From positions 1 through 64,000 of the forward strand of contig UNSJ01000003.1 in NCBI GenBank assembly GCA_900548405.1: a stretch of 64,000 bases of DNA, given 5' to 3'. Position 1 is the stretch's first letter. The number at the start of each line of letters is the position of its first letter. The DNA is from Candidatus Gastranaerophilales bacterium. Lineage in GTDB: Bacteria > Cyanobacteriota > Vampirovibrionia > Gastranaerophilales > Gastranaerophilaceae. The notes under the pieces were generated by a model that made no database searches, was not told the DNA's origin, and was given only the letters and a program-made list of their open reading frames with translations. Both the position numbers and the translations under genes were made by a program. Positions 7,673-16,900 of this stretch are shown piece by piece.

Positions 7673-10249
7673 ATGAAAAAGTCAGAAATCAATCATATCA
7701 ATACTGCTGACATTAAGGTGGAAGATTTAACACCCGCGATGCAGGAATATTTAAAAGTAAAACACCAAAATCCGGATAAGATTTTGCTTTACAGGCTTGG
7801 AGATTTTTACGAAACTTTCTTTGAAGACGCTGTTGTAATGTCTAAAGAGCTTGAACTTACGCTTACAGGACGCGAACAGGGTAAATTCGGAAGAATTCCA
7901 CTTGCAGGTATTCCTGCAAAAGCAATTAACGGCTATATTGAAAAGCTTGTTCAAAAAAATTATAAAGTGGTTATCTGCGACCAGCTTGAAGATCCTAAAT
8001 TTGCTAAAGGGTTAGTTAAAAGAGGTGTTACACGTATTGTAACTTCAGGAACTTTAACTGAAAGTGACTTTTTACAACAAAACTCAAACAACTATATTTG
8101 CGCACTTTTCAAAGATGAAAAAAGCGGTAATTACGGTTTTTCTTATGCTGATATTTCAACCGGTGAATTTAAAGTTACTCAGGCGCCACTGGAACTTATT
8201 ATGGCTGAACTTATAAGATTGCAGCCTGCTGAGGTAGTAGGGCCATCTCAAAAACAAAAAATTATGCCGTTCCAGATTGTTCCTGACGAAAAAATAGATT
8301 TGCCTGAAGAAATTACAAAATTATACAACTGCTCTAAAATTCCTGTGTCAGTATTTGATGAGAATTTTGCTGAAAATAACCTGAAAGCTGTTTTTCAAGC
8401 AAACAGCCTTGAAGCATTCGGATATAACAGATACAAACTCGGTTTCAGAGCAGCAGGAGCTCTTTTAGCTTATGTTTGGGAAACTCTAAAGGATAATGTT
8501 CCTAAATTTGACAGAATAGAGCCTTATGAGCTTTCTGAATATATGATTCTTGACGGAAGCACAAGGAAAAACCTTGAACTTGTTGAAACTTTAAGGGATA
8601 AGAATAAGTTTGGTTCTCTGCTTTGGTCAATCGATAAAACCAAAACAAATATGGGGGCAAGGCTTCTCAAAAACTGGCTGTGTCAGCCGTTAAAAAATAT
8701 CGACGATATTTTGACAAGACAAAACTCTATTACAGAACTGGTTGAGAAAAGCGATGAACGTATTAATATCACCAATTGTCTTGAAAAAATCTATGATATT
8801 CAAAGACTTGCAACAAGAATGTCTAACAGTTCAGCTAACCCGAAAGATTTCTTGAGTTTAAAGACCTCATTATCTATACTTCCTGAACTGCTTGATGCTG
8901 CTTCAACACTTGAATTTAACCCGTTAAAAGGTATTGAAGAATACAAAAATGAAATTATTGAGTATACAGAATTAATAGAACGTACAATTTCTGAAACAGC
9001 ACCTAATTTAATAAAAGAAGGCGGAATAATAAAACCTGGTGTTTCAGGTGAATTGGATTACTTCCGCGAGTTATTGACAGGCGGTGAAAACTGGTTAAAA
9101 CAATATGAAGAAACCGAAAAAGAAAAATCAGGTATAAAATCTTTAAAAGTCGGATTTAACAAGGTCTTCGGATACTTTATCGAAATCTCAAATTCTTATC
9201 TTAACCAAATTCCTGAAGGCTATATAAGAAAACAAACTTTGACAAACGGCGAAAGATTTATAACAGAAGATTTGAAAAAACACGAAGATGATGTACTTTC
9301 AGCCAGATTTAAATCGACCGAACTTGAATATAAATTATTCTGTGATTTTAGAGAATACTCAAAAGAATTCGTAACTAAAATCAGAGAAATAGCAGACTGT
9401 ATTGCAAAATGTGATGTTTACGCAGGTCTTGCTCAGGCTGCCGTTGAAAACAATTATTGTAAGCCGATAATTGATGATTCCGATGATTTTATAATTAAAA
9501 ACGGACGTCATGCTGTTTTGGAAAAAATTCTTCCGCTGGGTGAATACGTTGCAAACGATTTGGAGTTGAAATGCAACAGTTCGGATTCTACACAATTCAT
9601 GATTCTGACAGGACCTAATATGGCAGGTAAATCAACCTATATGAGGCAAAATGCATTAATTGCAATACTTGCTCAAATAGGTTCCTGGGTTCCTGCTGAT
9701 TTCGCTAAAATCGGTATTATTGACAAAATATTTACACGTGTAGGCGCTTCGGATGATTTGACACTCGGTCAATCAACATTTATGGTTGAAATGATTGAAA
9801 CAGCTTGCATTTTAAACTCTGCCACCGACAGAAGTTTTATTCTCCTTGATGAAATAGGCAGAGGAACAAGTACATATGACGGGGTTGCAATTGCATGGTC
9901 TGTTGCCGAATACATCGCTACAAAAATAAAAGCTAGATGTATTTTTGCTACACATTATCATGAATTAAACGTTATGACTAAAACTTATCCGCAAATCAAA
10001 AACTACCGAATTACAATCAGCGAGGAAAACGGCGAGATTGAATTTTTAAGAAAAATCGTTCAAGGCGGAGCAAGCAAAAGCTATGGTATTCAGGTTGCTA
10101 AAATGGCAGGGCTTCCAAATGCAGTTATCAGACGTTCTGAGGATTTAATGACAAGAATGCAGAGAGATTTTTCAAATAATCTTTCTACCCGTAAAAAATC
10201 CGCAGATGCACCGAGCGTTGACATTCCTCAGCTTAATTTATTTAATTAA
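7673..10249 (+). CDS. mutS: DNA mismatch repair protein MutS
   Basis: MutS recognises mismatches and short insertion/deletion loops. From ATG 7673 the product is 858 residues, the usual length. An upstream extension back to 7505 is open but runs through the divergent gene and is not credible. Visible: GDFYETFFEDA with the mismatch-wedge Phe-x-Glu, the clamp and lever region, Walker A GPNMAGKSTYM (about residue 647), Walker B ILLDEIGRGTSTYDG, and the ATPase signature FATHYHEL. MutL is not in the window. MutS matters here because mismatch repair limits length changes in mononucleotide tracts such as the G10 runs described elsewhere; that link is inference. Confidence 0.96.
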   Translation: MKKSEINHINTADIKVEDLTPAMQEYLKVKHQNPDKILLYRLGDFYETFFEDAVVMSKELELTLTGREQGKFGRIPLAGIPAKAINGYIEKLVQKNYKVVICDQLEDPKFAKGLVKRGVTRIVTSGTLTESDFLQQNSNNYICALFKDEKSGNYGFSYADISTGEFKVTQAPLELIMAELIRLQPAEVVGPSQKQKIMPFQIVPDEKIDLPEEITKLYNCSKIPVSVFDENFAENNLKAVFQANSLEAFGYNRYKLGFRAAGALLAYVWETLKDNVPKFDRIEPYELSEYMILDGSTRKNLELVETLRDKNKFGSLLWSIDKTKTNMGARLLKNWLCQPLKNIDDILTRQNSITELVEKSDERINITNCLEKIYDIQRLATRMSNSSANPKDFLSLKTSLSILPELLDAASTLEFNPLKGIEEYKNEIIEYTELIERTISETAPNLIKEGGIIKPGVSGELDYFRELLTGGENWLKQYEETEKEKSGIKSLKVGFNKVFGYFIEISNSYLNQIPEGYIRKQTLTNGERFITEDLKKHEDDVLSARFKSTELEYKLFCDFREYSKEFVTKIREIADCIAKCDVYAGLAQAAVENNYCKPIIDDSDDFIIKNGRHAVLEKILPLGEYVANDLELKCNSSDSTQFMILTGPNMAGKSTYMRQNALIAILAQIGSWVPADFAKIGIIDKIFTRVGASDDLTLGQSTFMVEMIETACILNSATDRSFILLDEIGRGTSTYDGVAIAWSVAEYIATKIKARCIFATHYHELNVMTKTYPQIKNYRITISEENGEIEFLRKIVQGGASKSYGIQVAKMAGLPNAVIRRSEDLMTRMQRDFSNNLSTRKKSADAPSVDIPQLNLFN

Positions 10250-10322
10250 TTTTTGTAAAAAAGAGAGTATTATTATAACAAAAATTATTCTGTTCGGGTT
10301 TAAATTAAACAGGAGAATTTTT

Positions 10323-10856
10323 ATGTCAGGTTTAGATGTCAACAAAGTTACGGTACCGCCTCAGCTTCAAAGTGTAGAAGCCATTGAAAAAGAGCAGCCA
10401 AAAGCAGCTGAAATTAAGTCTGCAGTAATTCCTAATGAAAAACCTGATACATTTGAAAAAAGTTCTGAACAGGAAGAAGCTGTTAAGGAAACTAAACAGA
10501 ATAAAAAAACTGAAAAAACTCCCAAAACCTTTAAAGAAAAACTCGCAGGATTTTGCAAAACATTTGTAAAAACAGGTGAATATTTGAAAGCAACCGGAGC
10601 AACAGTAATATACGGCGGTCTTGCAGCAGGTGCAATCATGTTTTCTAACTGGCTTGTAAAAGGCTGGTCAAAAGTATTCAAAAAACAAATTCCGTTTAAA
10701 GAAATGTTTAACAAGCCGTTAAAATGCGTCAGCAAACCTGCAAAAATTTGGGCAGGAGTGGCATTTGCAGCCATTGGCGGATTTGAATTTGCAAAAGCAT
10801 ATTTAAAAGCAAACCAGCACAGTGCAAATGTTGATCACAAATTAAAAACACATTAA
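10323..10856 (+). CDS. small membrane protein, lineage-specific
   Basis: ATG 10323 has CAGGAG upstream; the open frame reaching back to 10206 overlaps mutS and is unlikely to be used. The 177-residue product has a disordered Lys/Glu/Pro-rich N-terminal half and a C-terminal half with two Ala/Gly-rich membrane segments (about 93-115 and 140-158). The layout resembles the pair at 22104-23129. No known family is recognised. Confidence 0.65.
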   Translation: MSGLDVNKVTVPPQLQSVEAIEKEQPKAAEIKSAVIPNEKPDTFEKSSEQEEAVKETKQNKKTEKTPKTFKEKLAGFCKTFVKTGEYLKATGATVIYGGLAAGAIMFSNWLVKGWSKVFKKQIPFKEMFNKPLKCVSKPAKIWAGVAFAAIGGFEFAKAYLKANQHSANVDHKLKTH

Positions 10857-10859
10857 TAA

Positions 10860-11084
10860 CTAAATTGTGAAGAACTCCAGAAAATCTGCATTCATTAGAC
10901 CTTGAGTTTCACCTCCGTTTAAGAAAATAAACACCTGAGGATCATCAATATTTAAGGTTTCAAATTGCATGTTTTTATCAACCGCTTCCATTTCATTATC
11001 TTGCGGCAACACAATCCGCTGTGAAATATTTTCATCTTCAGGACAAATTTCCTCTAAAATTAAATCCAAGTCAGTGTCAGTCAT
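10860..11084 (-). CDS. small acidic hypothetical protein, 74 aa
   Basis: A strongly acidic protein (MTDTDLDLILEEICPEDEN at the start) with no membrane segment and no recognised domain. The start at 11084 has a Shine-Dalgarno (GAGGTTT). It is convergent with the membrane protein ending at 10856. Confidence 0.55.
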   Translation of the reverse strand: MTDTDLDLILEEICPEDENISQRIVLPQDNEMEAVDKNMQFETLNIDDPQVFIFLNGGETQGLMNADFLEFFTI

Positions 11085-11138
11085 ACATTAAACCTCATTA
11101 TTTCATATATTATGTTAATAATGATTTTTCAATGTAAG

Positions 11139-12266
11139 TCAAGCTAAATCAGCATAATGCTCATTATAAAAATCTTCAAATCTGTCTTGTAATATAGCTT
11201 TGCGTGCAGTTTTAGCAAAATCAATCAAGAACTTTGAATTATGTATTGAAAGCAGAGTAGCTGCTGTACTTTCACCGCATCTCCACAAATGTCTTACATA
11301 AGCTCTTGAATGGTTTTTGCAGGTATAACAATTGCAGCCTTCAACAAGCGGTCTGTCATCTTCATGAAATTCTTTATTTTTAATATTCTTTTTGCCTTCC
11401 CAAGTAAAGAATGAACCGTGACGAGCATTTCGTGTCGGAAGCACACAGTCAAACATATCAATACCGCGTTTAATTCCGTCCAGTAAATCCTCAGGAGTAC
11501 CTACGCCCATAAGATATCTAGGTTTATACTTAGGCAGAAGCGGAGCCGTGAATTCAACAAAATGATTCATTATATCTTTTGTTTCTCCTACGCTTAAACC
11601 TCCTATGGCGTATCCTACTGCGTCATATGATGAAATAACTGCAGCGCTTTCTTGTCTTAAATCATCAAAAAATGCCCCCTGTACAATAGGGAATAAAGCC
11701 TGACGGGGGTTTGTTTTCGCTTTAAAACATCTTTCAAGCCATCTGTGGGTTCGTTCCATAGCTTTTTTAGCCGTGTCATAATCACAAGGGAACGGTGCAC
11801 ACTGGTCAAACGCCATAATTATATCTGCGCCAATATCCTGCTGAATTTCCATAGAAACTTCAGGATTAATAAAATGTTTTTTACCGTCTTTAGGATCTCT
11901 GAATTCTACGCCATCTTCAGTAATTTTATTCAAATGAGCAAGAGAAAACACCTGAAATCCGCCTGAATCCGTAAGCACAGGTTTATGCCAGTTCATCCAG
12001 CCATGAATACCGCCGAATTTTTTAATCAGCTTTGTACCTGCTCTAAGATATAAGTGATAGGAATTTGCAAGGATAATTTGCGCTCCGGTATCTTCTATCT
12101 GATCGCAAGTTAAAGTCTTGACAGCTGAATTAGTGCCGACAGGCATAAAAATAGGAGTTTCAATTATTCCGTGCGGAGTTGTTAAAATTCCTGCTCTTGC
12201 ACCTGTCTGTTTACACTCGTGCACAAGTTCGTATTTAAAATATTCATGTGCATTGTCACGCATCAC
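11139..12266 (-). CDS. tgt: queuine tRNA-ribosyltransferase
   Basis: Tgt exchanges guanine-34 for the queuosine precursor in GUN-anticodon tRNAs. The 375-residue product shows DSGGFQVFSL with one catalytic Asp, the second Asp in DCVLPTRNARHGSFF, and the zinc site CNCYTCKNHSRAYVRHL. Length is normal. Its start overlaps the ndk stop by 4 nt (ATGA), giving an ndk-tgt operon. FolE2, at 60.9 kb, could supply dihydroneopterin triphosphate for queuosine as well as folate, but other que genes are not seen. Confidence 0.95.
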   Translation of the reverse strand: MMRDNAHEYFKYELVHECKQTGARAGILTTPHGIIETPIFMPVGTNSAVKTLTCDQIEDTGAQIILANSYHLYLRAGTKLIKKFGGIHGWMNWHKPVLTDSGGFQVFSLAHLNKITEDGVEFRDPKDGKKHFINPEVSMEIQQDIGADIIMAFDQCAPFPCDYDTAKKAMERTHRWLERCFKAKTNPRQALFPIVQGAFFDDLRQESAAVISSYDAVGYAIGGLSVGETKDIMNHFVEFTAPLLPKYKPRYLMGVGTPEDLLDGIKRGIDMFDCVLPTRNARHGSFFTWEGKKNIKNKEFHEDDRPLVEGCNCYTCKNHSRAYVRHLWRCGESTAATLLSIHNSKFLIDFAKTARKAILQDRFEDFYNEHYADLA

Positions 12267-12733
12267 TCATCAACGCCTTCTGTAACAAGTTCCATCATAT
12301 TTTTATAGTTAGTGCAAAGTTCTTCGGGCTTAAAGTAAATATTGATTTCTCTTTCTGCACTTTCTACACTGTCTGAACCGTGAACAGTATTGTATTCTTT
12401 TAACTGAGCGTAATCTGCTCTGATAGAACCAACGTCAGCTTCGCAAGGGTCAGTAACACCTAAAAGGTGGCGAACGCCTTGTACAGCTTTATAACCTTGA
12501 AATACCATTGCAACTATCGGTCCGCTTGTAATATATTTTACAAGATTAGGATAAAAAGGTTTTCCTATGTGCTCTTCATAATGCTTTGCTGCTATTTCTT
12601 CTGTAACTTGAAGCATTTTCAGACCAATCATTTTATAACCTTTTTTTTCAAAACGGCTTATAATTTCACCGATAAATCCTCTTTTTACTCCATCCGGCTT
12701 TATAGCCACAAATGTTCTTTCCTCTGTATGCAT
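12263..12733 (-). CDS. ndk: nucleoside diphosphate kinase
   Basis: The start is set at ATG 12733 because GGAGGAAAT lies just upstream and the family N-terminus (MHTEERTFVAIKPDGVKRG) begins there; upstream in-frame starts are not supported. The 156-residue enzyme transfers gamma-phosphate between nucleotides through the active His in NTVHGSDSVESAEREI (about residue 118). The C-terminal tail is slightly longer than in E. coli Ndk. Translationally coupled to tgt. Confidence 0.95.
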   Translation of the reverse strand: MHTEERTFVAIKPDGVKRGFIGEIISRFEKKGYKMIGLKMLQVTEEIAAKHYEEHIGKPFYPNLVKYITSGPIVAMVFQGYKAVQGVRHLLGVTDPCEADVGSIRADYAQLKEYNTVHGSDSVESAEREINIYFKPEELCTNYKNMMELVTEGVDE

Positions 12734-12782
12734 GTGTATTTCCTCCATATAGAGCAATTGTAACACAAACAGGGATTTATTG

Positions 12783-14039
12783 CTACATTCTGCACAAAGG
12801 TATCATTTTAAACATATAAGGCGGCATTCCAAGCTTTATAAGTACTTGCTTAAACTCATCCGAATATTTCGTGTAGTCGCCTTCCGATGCAACAGCTATG
12901 TATTCCAATCTGCTTGTATAAGCATAGTCCGCATGGTAATCTTTAATTCCGCTTCTTGTAAGTTCATCTCTATACCAGTTCTTATTTGAATAGGTTCCGA
13001 ATTTGTAATTTAAGTCAATGTCATCAATGTAATTATTTTTTCTTTCCAAGTATCTTATCTGCACCAAATCATCATCTGCAATTCCATTGGAAGAATCTTT
13101 AAGTGTATCATTTATGTGCGTAAGTTCATGGCGCAGTGCATATTTTATGTAATCTTTATTTTTTATTATAACGAAGTCACTGTTCTTAAATGTATACGCT
13201 TTATCGGTGCTGTCAACTCCCATAGTTGCGGTTACATAAATAAATGATGGAGTTATTGCTTTTCCGAGAGATTCACTGCGCCATTGAGAAAGTTCTTTGT
13301 CTATATATTCCGCATTATCAATATCGTCAGGTTCCGATAAAAAGACGTACGTATTAAACTTTTCTGCTATATCAAGGCATTTTTCTTTTGTAGCTTGCGG
13401 CAATGTATCGGAATAGAACTTTTTATAGAAATACATGCAAGTATCTTTATCTGTATTTCTGTATTTATACAAAAACTCCAATAAGTAATTTTGTCCCGCT
13501 TCTTTATTAAAATCTTTGGCAAAACGGGTTTTACCAGCGTCAAGTTCTTCGCATAGAAGCTTTTTGGCAGTCTTTCCGTTTACATTTTCCCTGCGTTTTA
13601 TTGATCTTGCTTTTGTCCTAAATTTATTAAGTCCTTCGTCATAAAACGGTGCATATTTTGAGTATTTATTATACTTACCGTTCTGCTCATTTTCAACATC
13701 CAACATTAATATTATTTTGTTATATGCTTCATCAATTTGTTTATTATATTTATTATCAGAAAATGGAGATGTTAACTCGGTCAAAATATCTGCAGAGGCA
13801 TTAAGAACAAATTCATCGTTGACTGTTGACATTTTTTCAAGAATTTGTTTTTCTAATTTTTCTTTATTCCAGGTCTGAGGTAAAACTTTTAAACTCTTGA
13901 CTATGTATTCTTTTAATTCGGAATTTGTACTTGTAAATGTGTCCTCTTTTTCAGCAGGCTCCAAGCAGCAAGTATTGTTATAATAAGATGAGAAATTAAT
14001 TTTATTATTTGTGTATAAATTTAGAGGTAATATGCGCAT
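12783..14039 (-). CDS. putative HExxH metallopeptidase, lineage-specific
   Basis: A HELTH zinc-binding motif in RHELTHINDTL (about residue 303) marks a zincin-like protease; the rest matches no family I know. No signal peptide is seen. The N-terminus has an aromatic patch (INFSSYYNN) like other proteins here. The start is uncertain: in-frame GTG 14075 and ATG 14060 lie inside the loop of a hairpin that looks like the terminator of the upstream gene, so ATG 14039 just after it is preferred, although it has no Shine-Dalgarno. Confidence 0.6.
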   Translation of the reverse strand: MRILPLNLYTNNKINFSSYYNNTCCLEPAEKEDTFTSTNSELKEYIVKSLKVLPQTWNKEKLEKQILEKMSTVNDEFVLNASADILTELTSPFSDNKYNKQIDEAYNKIILMLDVENEQNGKYNKYSKYAPFYDEGLNKFRTKARSIKRRENVNGKTAKKLLCEELDAGKTRFAKDFNKEAGQNYLLEFLYKYRNTDKDTCMYFYKKFYSDTLPQATKEKCLDIAEKFNTYVFLSEPDDIDNAEYIDKELSQWRSESLGKAITPSFIYVTATMGVDSTDKAYTFKNSDFVIIKNKDYIKYALRHELTHINDTLKDSSNGIADDDLVQIRYLERKNNYIDDIDLNYKFGTYSNKNWYRDELTRSGIKDYHADYAYTSRLEYIAVASEGDYTKYSDEFKQVLIKLGMPPYMFKMIPLCRM

Positions 14040-14043
14040 ACAA

Positions 14044-14090
14044 TAATAAAATCCAAACATGTTTTTTCTGAACACAATTTGGATTTTATT
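14044..14090 (-). terminator. hairpin terminator between the RDD gene and the HELTH gene
   Basis: AAAATCCAAA (14048-14057) pairs with TTTGGATTTT (14078-14087) around a 20-nt loop, followed by a T-rich stretch on either strand. It would end the DUF805-RDD transcript on the minus strand. Confidence 0.6.
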
Positions 14091-14105
14091 TTTATATTTA
14101 TTAAT

Positions 14106-15509
14106 TTATCTTATTTTGTAATATTTAGATTTTGAAGATTTATAAATACCAATATTGTAATTGCTTTTCAAAGTCACATTAATATTTTCACTGCTTGACG
14201 CTTTATCTGACATCAATAAAATATAATTTCCTACCTTATCTGCAAGTTCCTGATTATCAATATCTTTTGTTCTAATTACAATTCCTAAATTCTTATTATC
14301 TTTTTCACCGTACTGAGCATAACTGAAAACGTCGAGATTTAATTCTTTAGCAAGCTTATCAGGAAAAACAGTCTTTTTTTCAAAAATATTTTTTGCAGCA
14401 ACAGAACCCGCAAGAATAGGAACTGAAAACAACAAAGCAACAATGACTGATACAATAATGACAGTAGAATCCGTTTTATCAGGATAAAGTTTTTTTATAT
14501 TCTCTTTTGATACTACAAAACTTTTCACAGAAAAATCATGTAATGTCTGACGGTTTTTGTTAAACAAAAATATAAGAACAAAAACAAAATATAAAAATAA
14601 TAAAATTGTTAAAGGTAAAACATTTTTAATATCAAACATATGGTATTCAGGAAGCACAGTTACCATCGCACCTGAAAAAGCTCCAACAGCATATACACAA
14701 ATAACAAAAATCAAAGCTCTTAAAAATGATTTTCCGACAGGAAGATATTCATTGTTTCTATCAACAACTTTTACAGCAAACAACTTTTTGCCGATTGTCT
14801 GACCTTTGCAAAGAACGCTATTCATCAAACCAAAGTATAAAAGATAAACAACAGCACCAATAATTATTCCGTAACCTCCGATTTCAAACCATAAAGATGC
14901 ACCTGCAGCCCCGATTAGAACTCCTGCTATTTTTAAAATAATTGCGGTATCAAGGAAATAAGCTCCTATTCTTTTCCAAAACACAACAACTGTTGAAGCA
15001 TCAACAACATCATTACTCGGTTCATCTTGAGAATTTTCAACAGGTTCTTTTTCCTTTATAGAAAATTTACCCGGAATTAAAAGCATTGCAAAGCCGACAG
15101 CACTTAATGCCAAACTCAACATTCCGTATGCCGTAGATTTTATCGGAATAAAATACATAGACAAAGTTAAGATAACCACAGATATGGCAATTAAAAAACT
15201 CCTTTGTCTGTCAGCAGATATATCATATAGCCGCTTTGTATTATTTATAAAACTTAAAAAGCAACCCAGTGAAATCAAAATAAGCCATATTGCTAAATCT
15301 TCTATTGAAGCAGTTCTAATAATAGAAATCATATTTGTATTAATTCCAGCTACTGAATTTTCCATTATAGTTTGGAAAACAGAACGGCAGAAGAAAAATT
15401 GCATAGCCGACAAAACAATAGCTATAACCAAACCGATTAAAAAATAATATTTTCGTCCTAAATACCCTTCAATACTGAACGGATTTAAATTTTCCTTAAC
15501 TTCTTCCAT
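14106..15509 (-). CDS. DUF805-RDD fusion membrane protein
   Basis: A 467-residue membrane protein. Residues about 1-150 resemble DUF805 (NPFSIEGYLGRKYYFLIGL, then NTKRLYDI with the conserved RLxD), with four helices. Residues about 180-330 are an RDD domain (WKRIGAYFLDTAIILK; GQTIGKKLFAVKVVD). A last helix near 350 anchors a C-terminal extracytoplasmic domain. RDD proteins are often linked to ion or small-molecule transport, but the role here is unknown. Shine-Dalgarno AGGAGCAGG precedes ATG 15509. Confidence 0.75.
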   Translation of the reverse strand: MEEVKENLNPFSIEGYLGRKYYFLIGLVIAIVLSAMQFFFCRSVFQTIMENSVAGINTNMISIIRTASIEDLAIWLILISLGCFLSFINNTKRLYDISADRQRSFLIAISVVILTLSMYFIPIKSTAYGMLSLALSAVGFAMLLIPGKFSIKEKEPVENSQDEPSNDVVDASTVVVFWKRIGAYFLDTAIILKIAGVLIGAAGASLWFEIGGYGIIIGAVVYLLYFGLMNSVLCKGQTIGKKLFAVKVVDRNNEYLPVGKSFLRALIFVICVYAVGAFSGAMVTVLPEYHMFDIKNVLPLTILLFLYFVFVLIFLFNKNRQTLHDFSVKSFVVSKENIKKLYPDKTDSTVIIVSVIVALLFSVPILAGSVAAKNIFEKKTVFPDKLAKELNLDVFSYAQYGEKDNKNLGIVIRTKDIDNQELADKVGNYILLMSDKASSSENINVTLKSNYNIGIYKSSKSKYYKIR

Positions 15510-15550
15510 TACCTGCTCCTAAATTTCTCTTTAAACGAATGATAACATTT

Positions 15551-16870
15551 TTAAACATTGGTTGCAATAGTCATTTTGCGAATTTCTTTTTTAAGCAAAG
15601 TTACCATCATCACGCAGAGTATTACCGCAGAAATACACAAACCGTACCAGAAACCTCTCAATTTAAGTCCGAAATTAAACGCTAAAACATAACCAACAGG
15701 AAGATAAATCAACCAGTAAGCAATAAAATTAGAAATCAATACAACCTTAGTTTTCTTTATACCTTTAAATACGCCCGCAAGCGCAACCTGTAAACCGTCA
15801 CAAACCTGAAACATAGATAAAATATAGATTACAGGCACACATATACTAACAAGAGCTTTGTCCTTTGTAAACAGTCCTACTAAGAAATCAGGGAATGTTG
15901 CAAACACCACAGAACTGCAAGCCATAAATCCCGTAGCCATGACTATTCCGACAAATGCATATTTCTTCAAATCTCTTAAATTATTTGCTCCGTTTGCAAA
16001 ACCGACTTTAACAGCAATAGCATTTGATAAAGCAAGCGGAACCATAAATGACACTGTTGTCAATGTACATACAAGGTTTTGCGCTGCTGCATAAATACCT
16101 GCCACCCTGCCCATAATTATAGCTATACTATTAAAAGCGACAAACTCAACCATTACAGCTAATGATATAGGAAGTCCGACCTGCATTATGCTTCTGTAAT
16201 AGCTTTTGTCATGAAAATCTCTGGTATTCATACGTATTAAGCAATAGAAATATAAAGCCAGCCCCATAACCCATCTTACGATTAAACTTGCAATAGCAAG
16301 CCCTGCAACTCCCAAAGAAGGTATAGGACCAAACCCGAATACCAATACCGCATTAAGTATCAAATTCAAAAACACACATATTACAGTCACCAAATTGGGG
16401 AACAAAACAATTTCAAATGCCTGCAAATATTCTTTTAACGCGGCATTCAGATACATGCCCACTGTTGCAAAAGCAGAAATAAACATATATTCTTTAATTG
16501 CAGGCACAAGCCTTGCTTCAAAATGAAGATAATCAATTAAAGGGATTGCCAAAAATACCGCAACAGAAGTGATTAAAGACATGATAAGTGCAAATCTGAT
16601 AGTCGGATAAAAATATCTTTTTGCAGGCTGTTTTGCTCCTCTTTTATTTGAAAGTATAGGAGAAACGCTTCCAAGAAGACCTATTCCGAATATAAAAATA
16701 ACATTAATAACAGCAGTAGCAATAGAAATTGCAGCAAGAGTATCTGTTGAATGTCTTCCCGCAATCAAAACATCACCCGCGCCAATAAGGATGAAACCCA
16801 AGTTTCCCATAATAATCGGCAGGGCAATGTTTAATAACTCTTTTGCATAATGTCTGAATTGATTACTCAT
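15551..16870 (-). CDS. MATE family multidrug efflux protein
   Basis: A 439-residue, 12-helix protein of the MATE fold (LNIALPIIMGNLGFILIGAGD at the start, GIGLLGSVSPILSNKRGA, then the pseudo-repeat QVGLPISLAVMVEFVAF). MATE proteins export cationic drugs or metabolites with Na+ or H+ antiport; the substrate cannot be read from sequence. The start is placed at ATG 16870, not the TTG 9 nt upstream. TATAAT (16884-16879) ends 8 nt before the ATG with no Shine-Dalgarno, so the mRNA is probably leaderless. Confidence 0.88.
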   Translation of the reverse strand: MSNQFRHYAKELLNIALPIIMGNLGFILIGAGDVLIAGRHSTDTLAAISIATAVINVIFIFGIGLLGSVSPILSNKRGAKQPAKRYFYPTIRFALIMSLITSVAVFLAIPLIDYLHFEARLVPAIKEYMFISAFATVGMYLNAALKEYLQAFEIVLFPNLVTVICVFLNLILNAVLVFGFGPIPSLGVAGLAIASLIVRWVMGLALYFYCLIRMNTRDFHDKSYYRSIMQVGLPISLAVMVEFVAFNSIAIIMGRVAGIYAAAQNLVCTLTTVSFMVPLALSNAIAVKVGFANGANNLRDLKKYAFVGIVMATGFMACSSVVFATFPDFLVGLFTKDKALVSICVPVIYILSMFQVCDGLQVALAGVFKGIKKTKVVLISNFIAYWLIYLPVGYVLAFNFGLKLRGFWYGLCISAVILCVMMVTLLKKEIRKMTIATNV

Positions 16871-16900
16871 ACAAAACAATTATACTATAAATATAAAATT

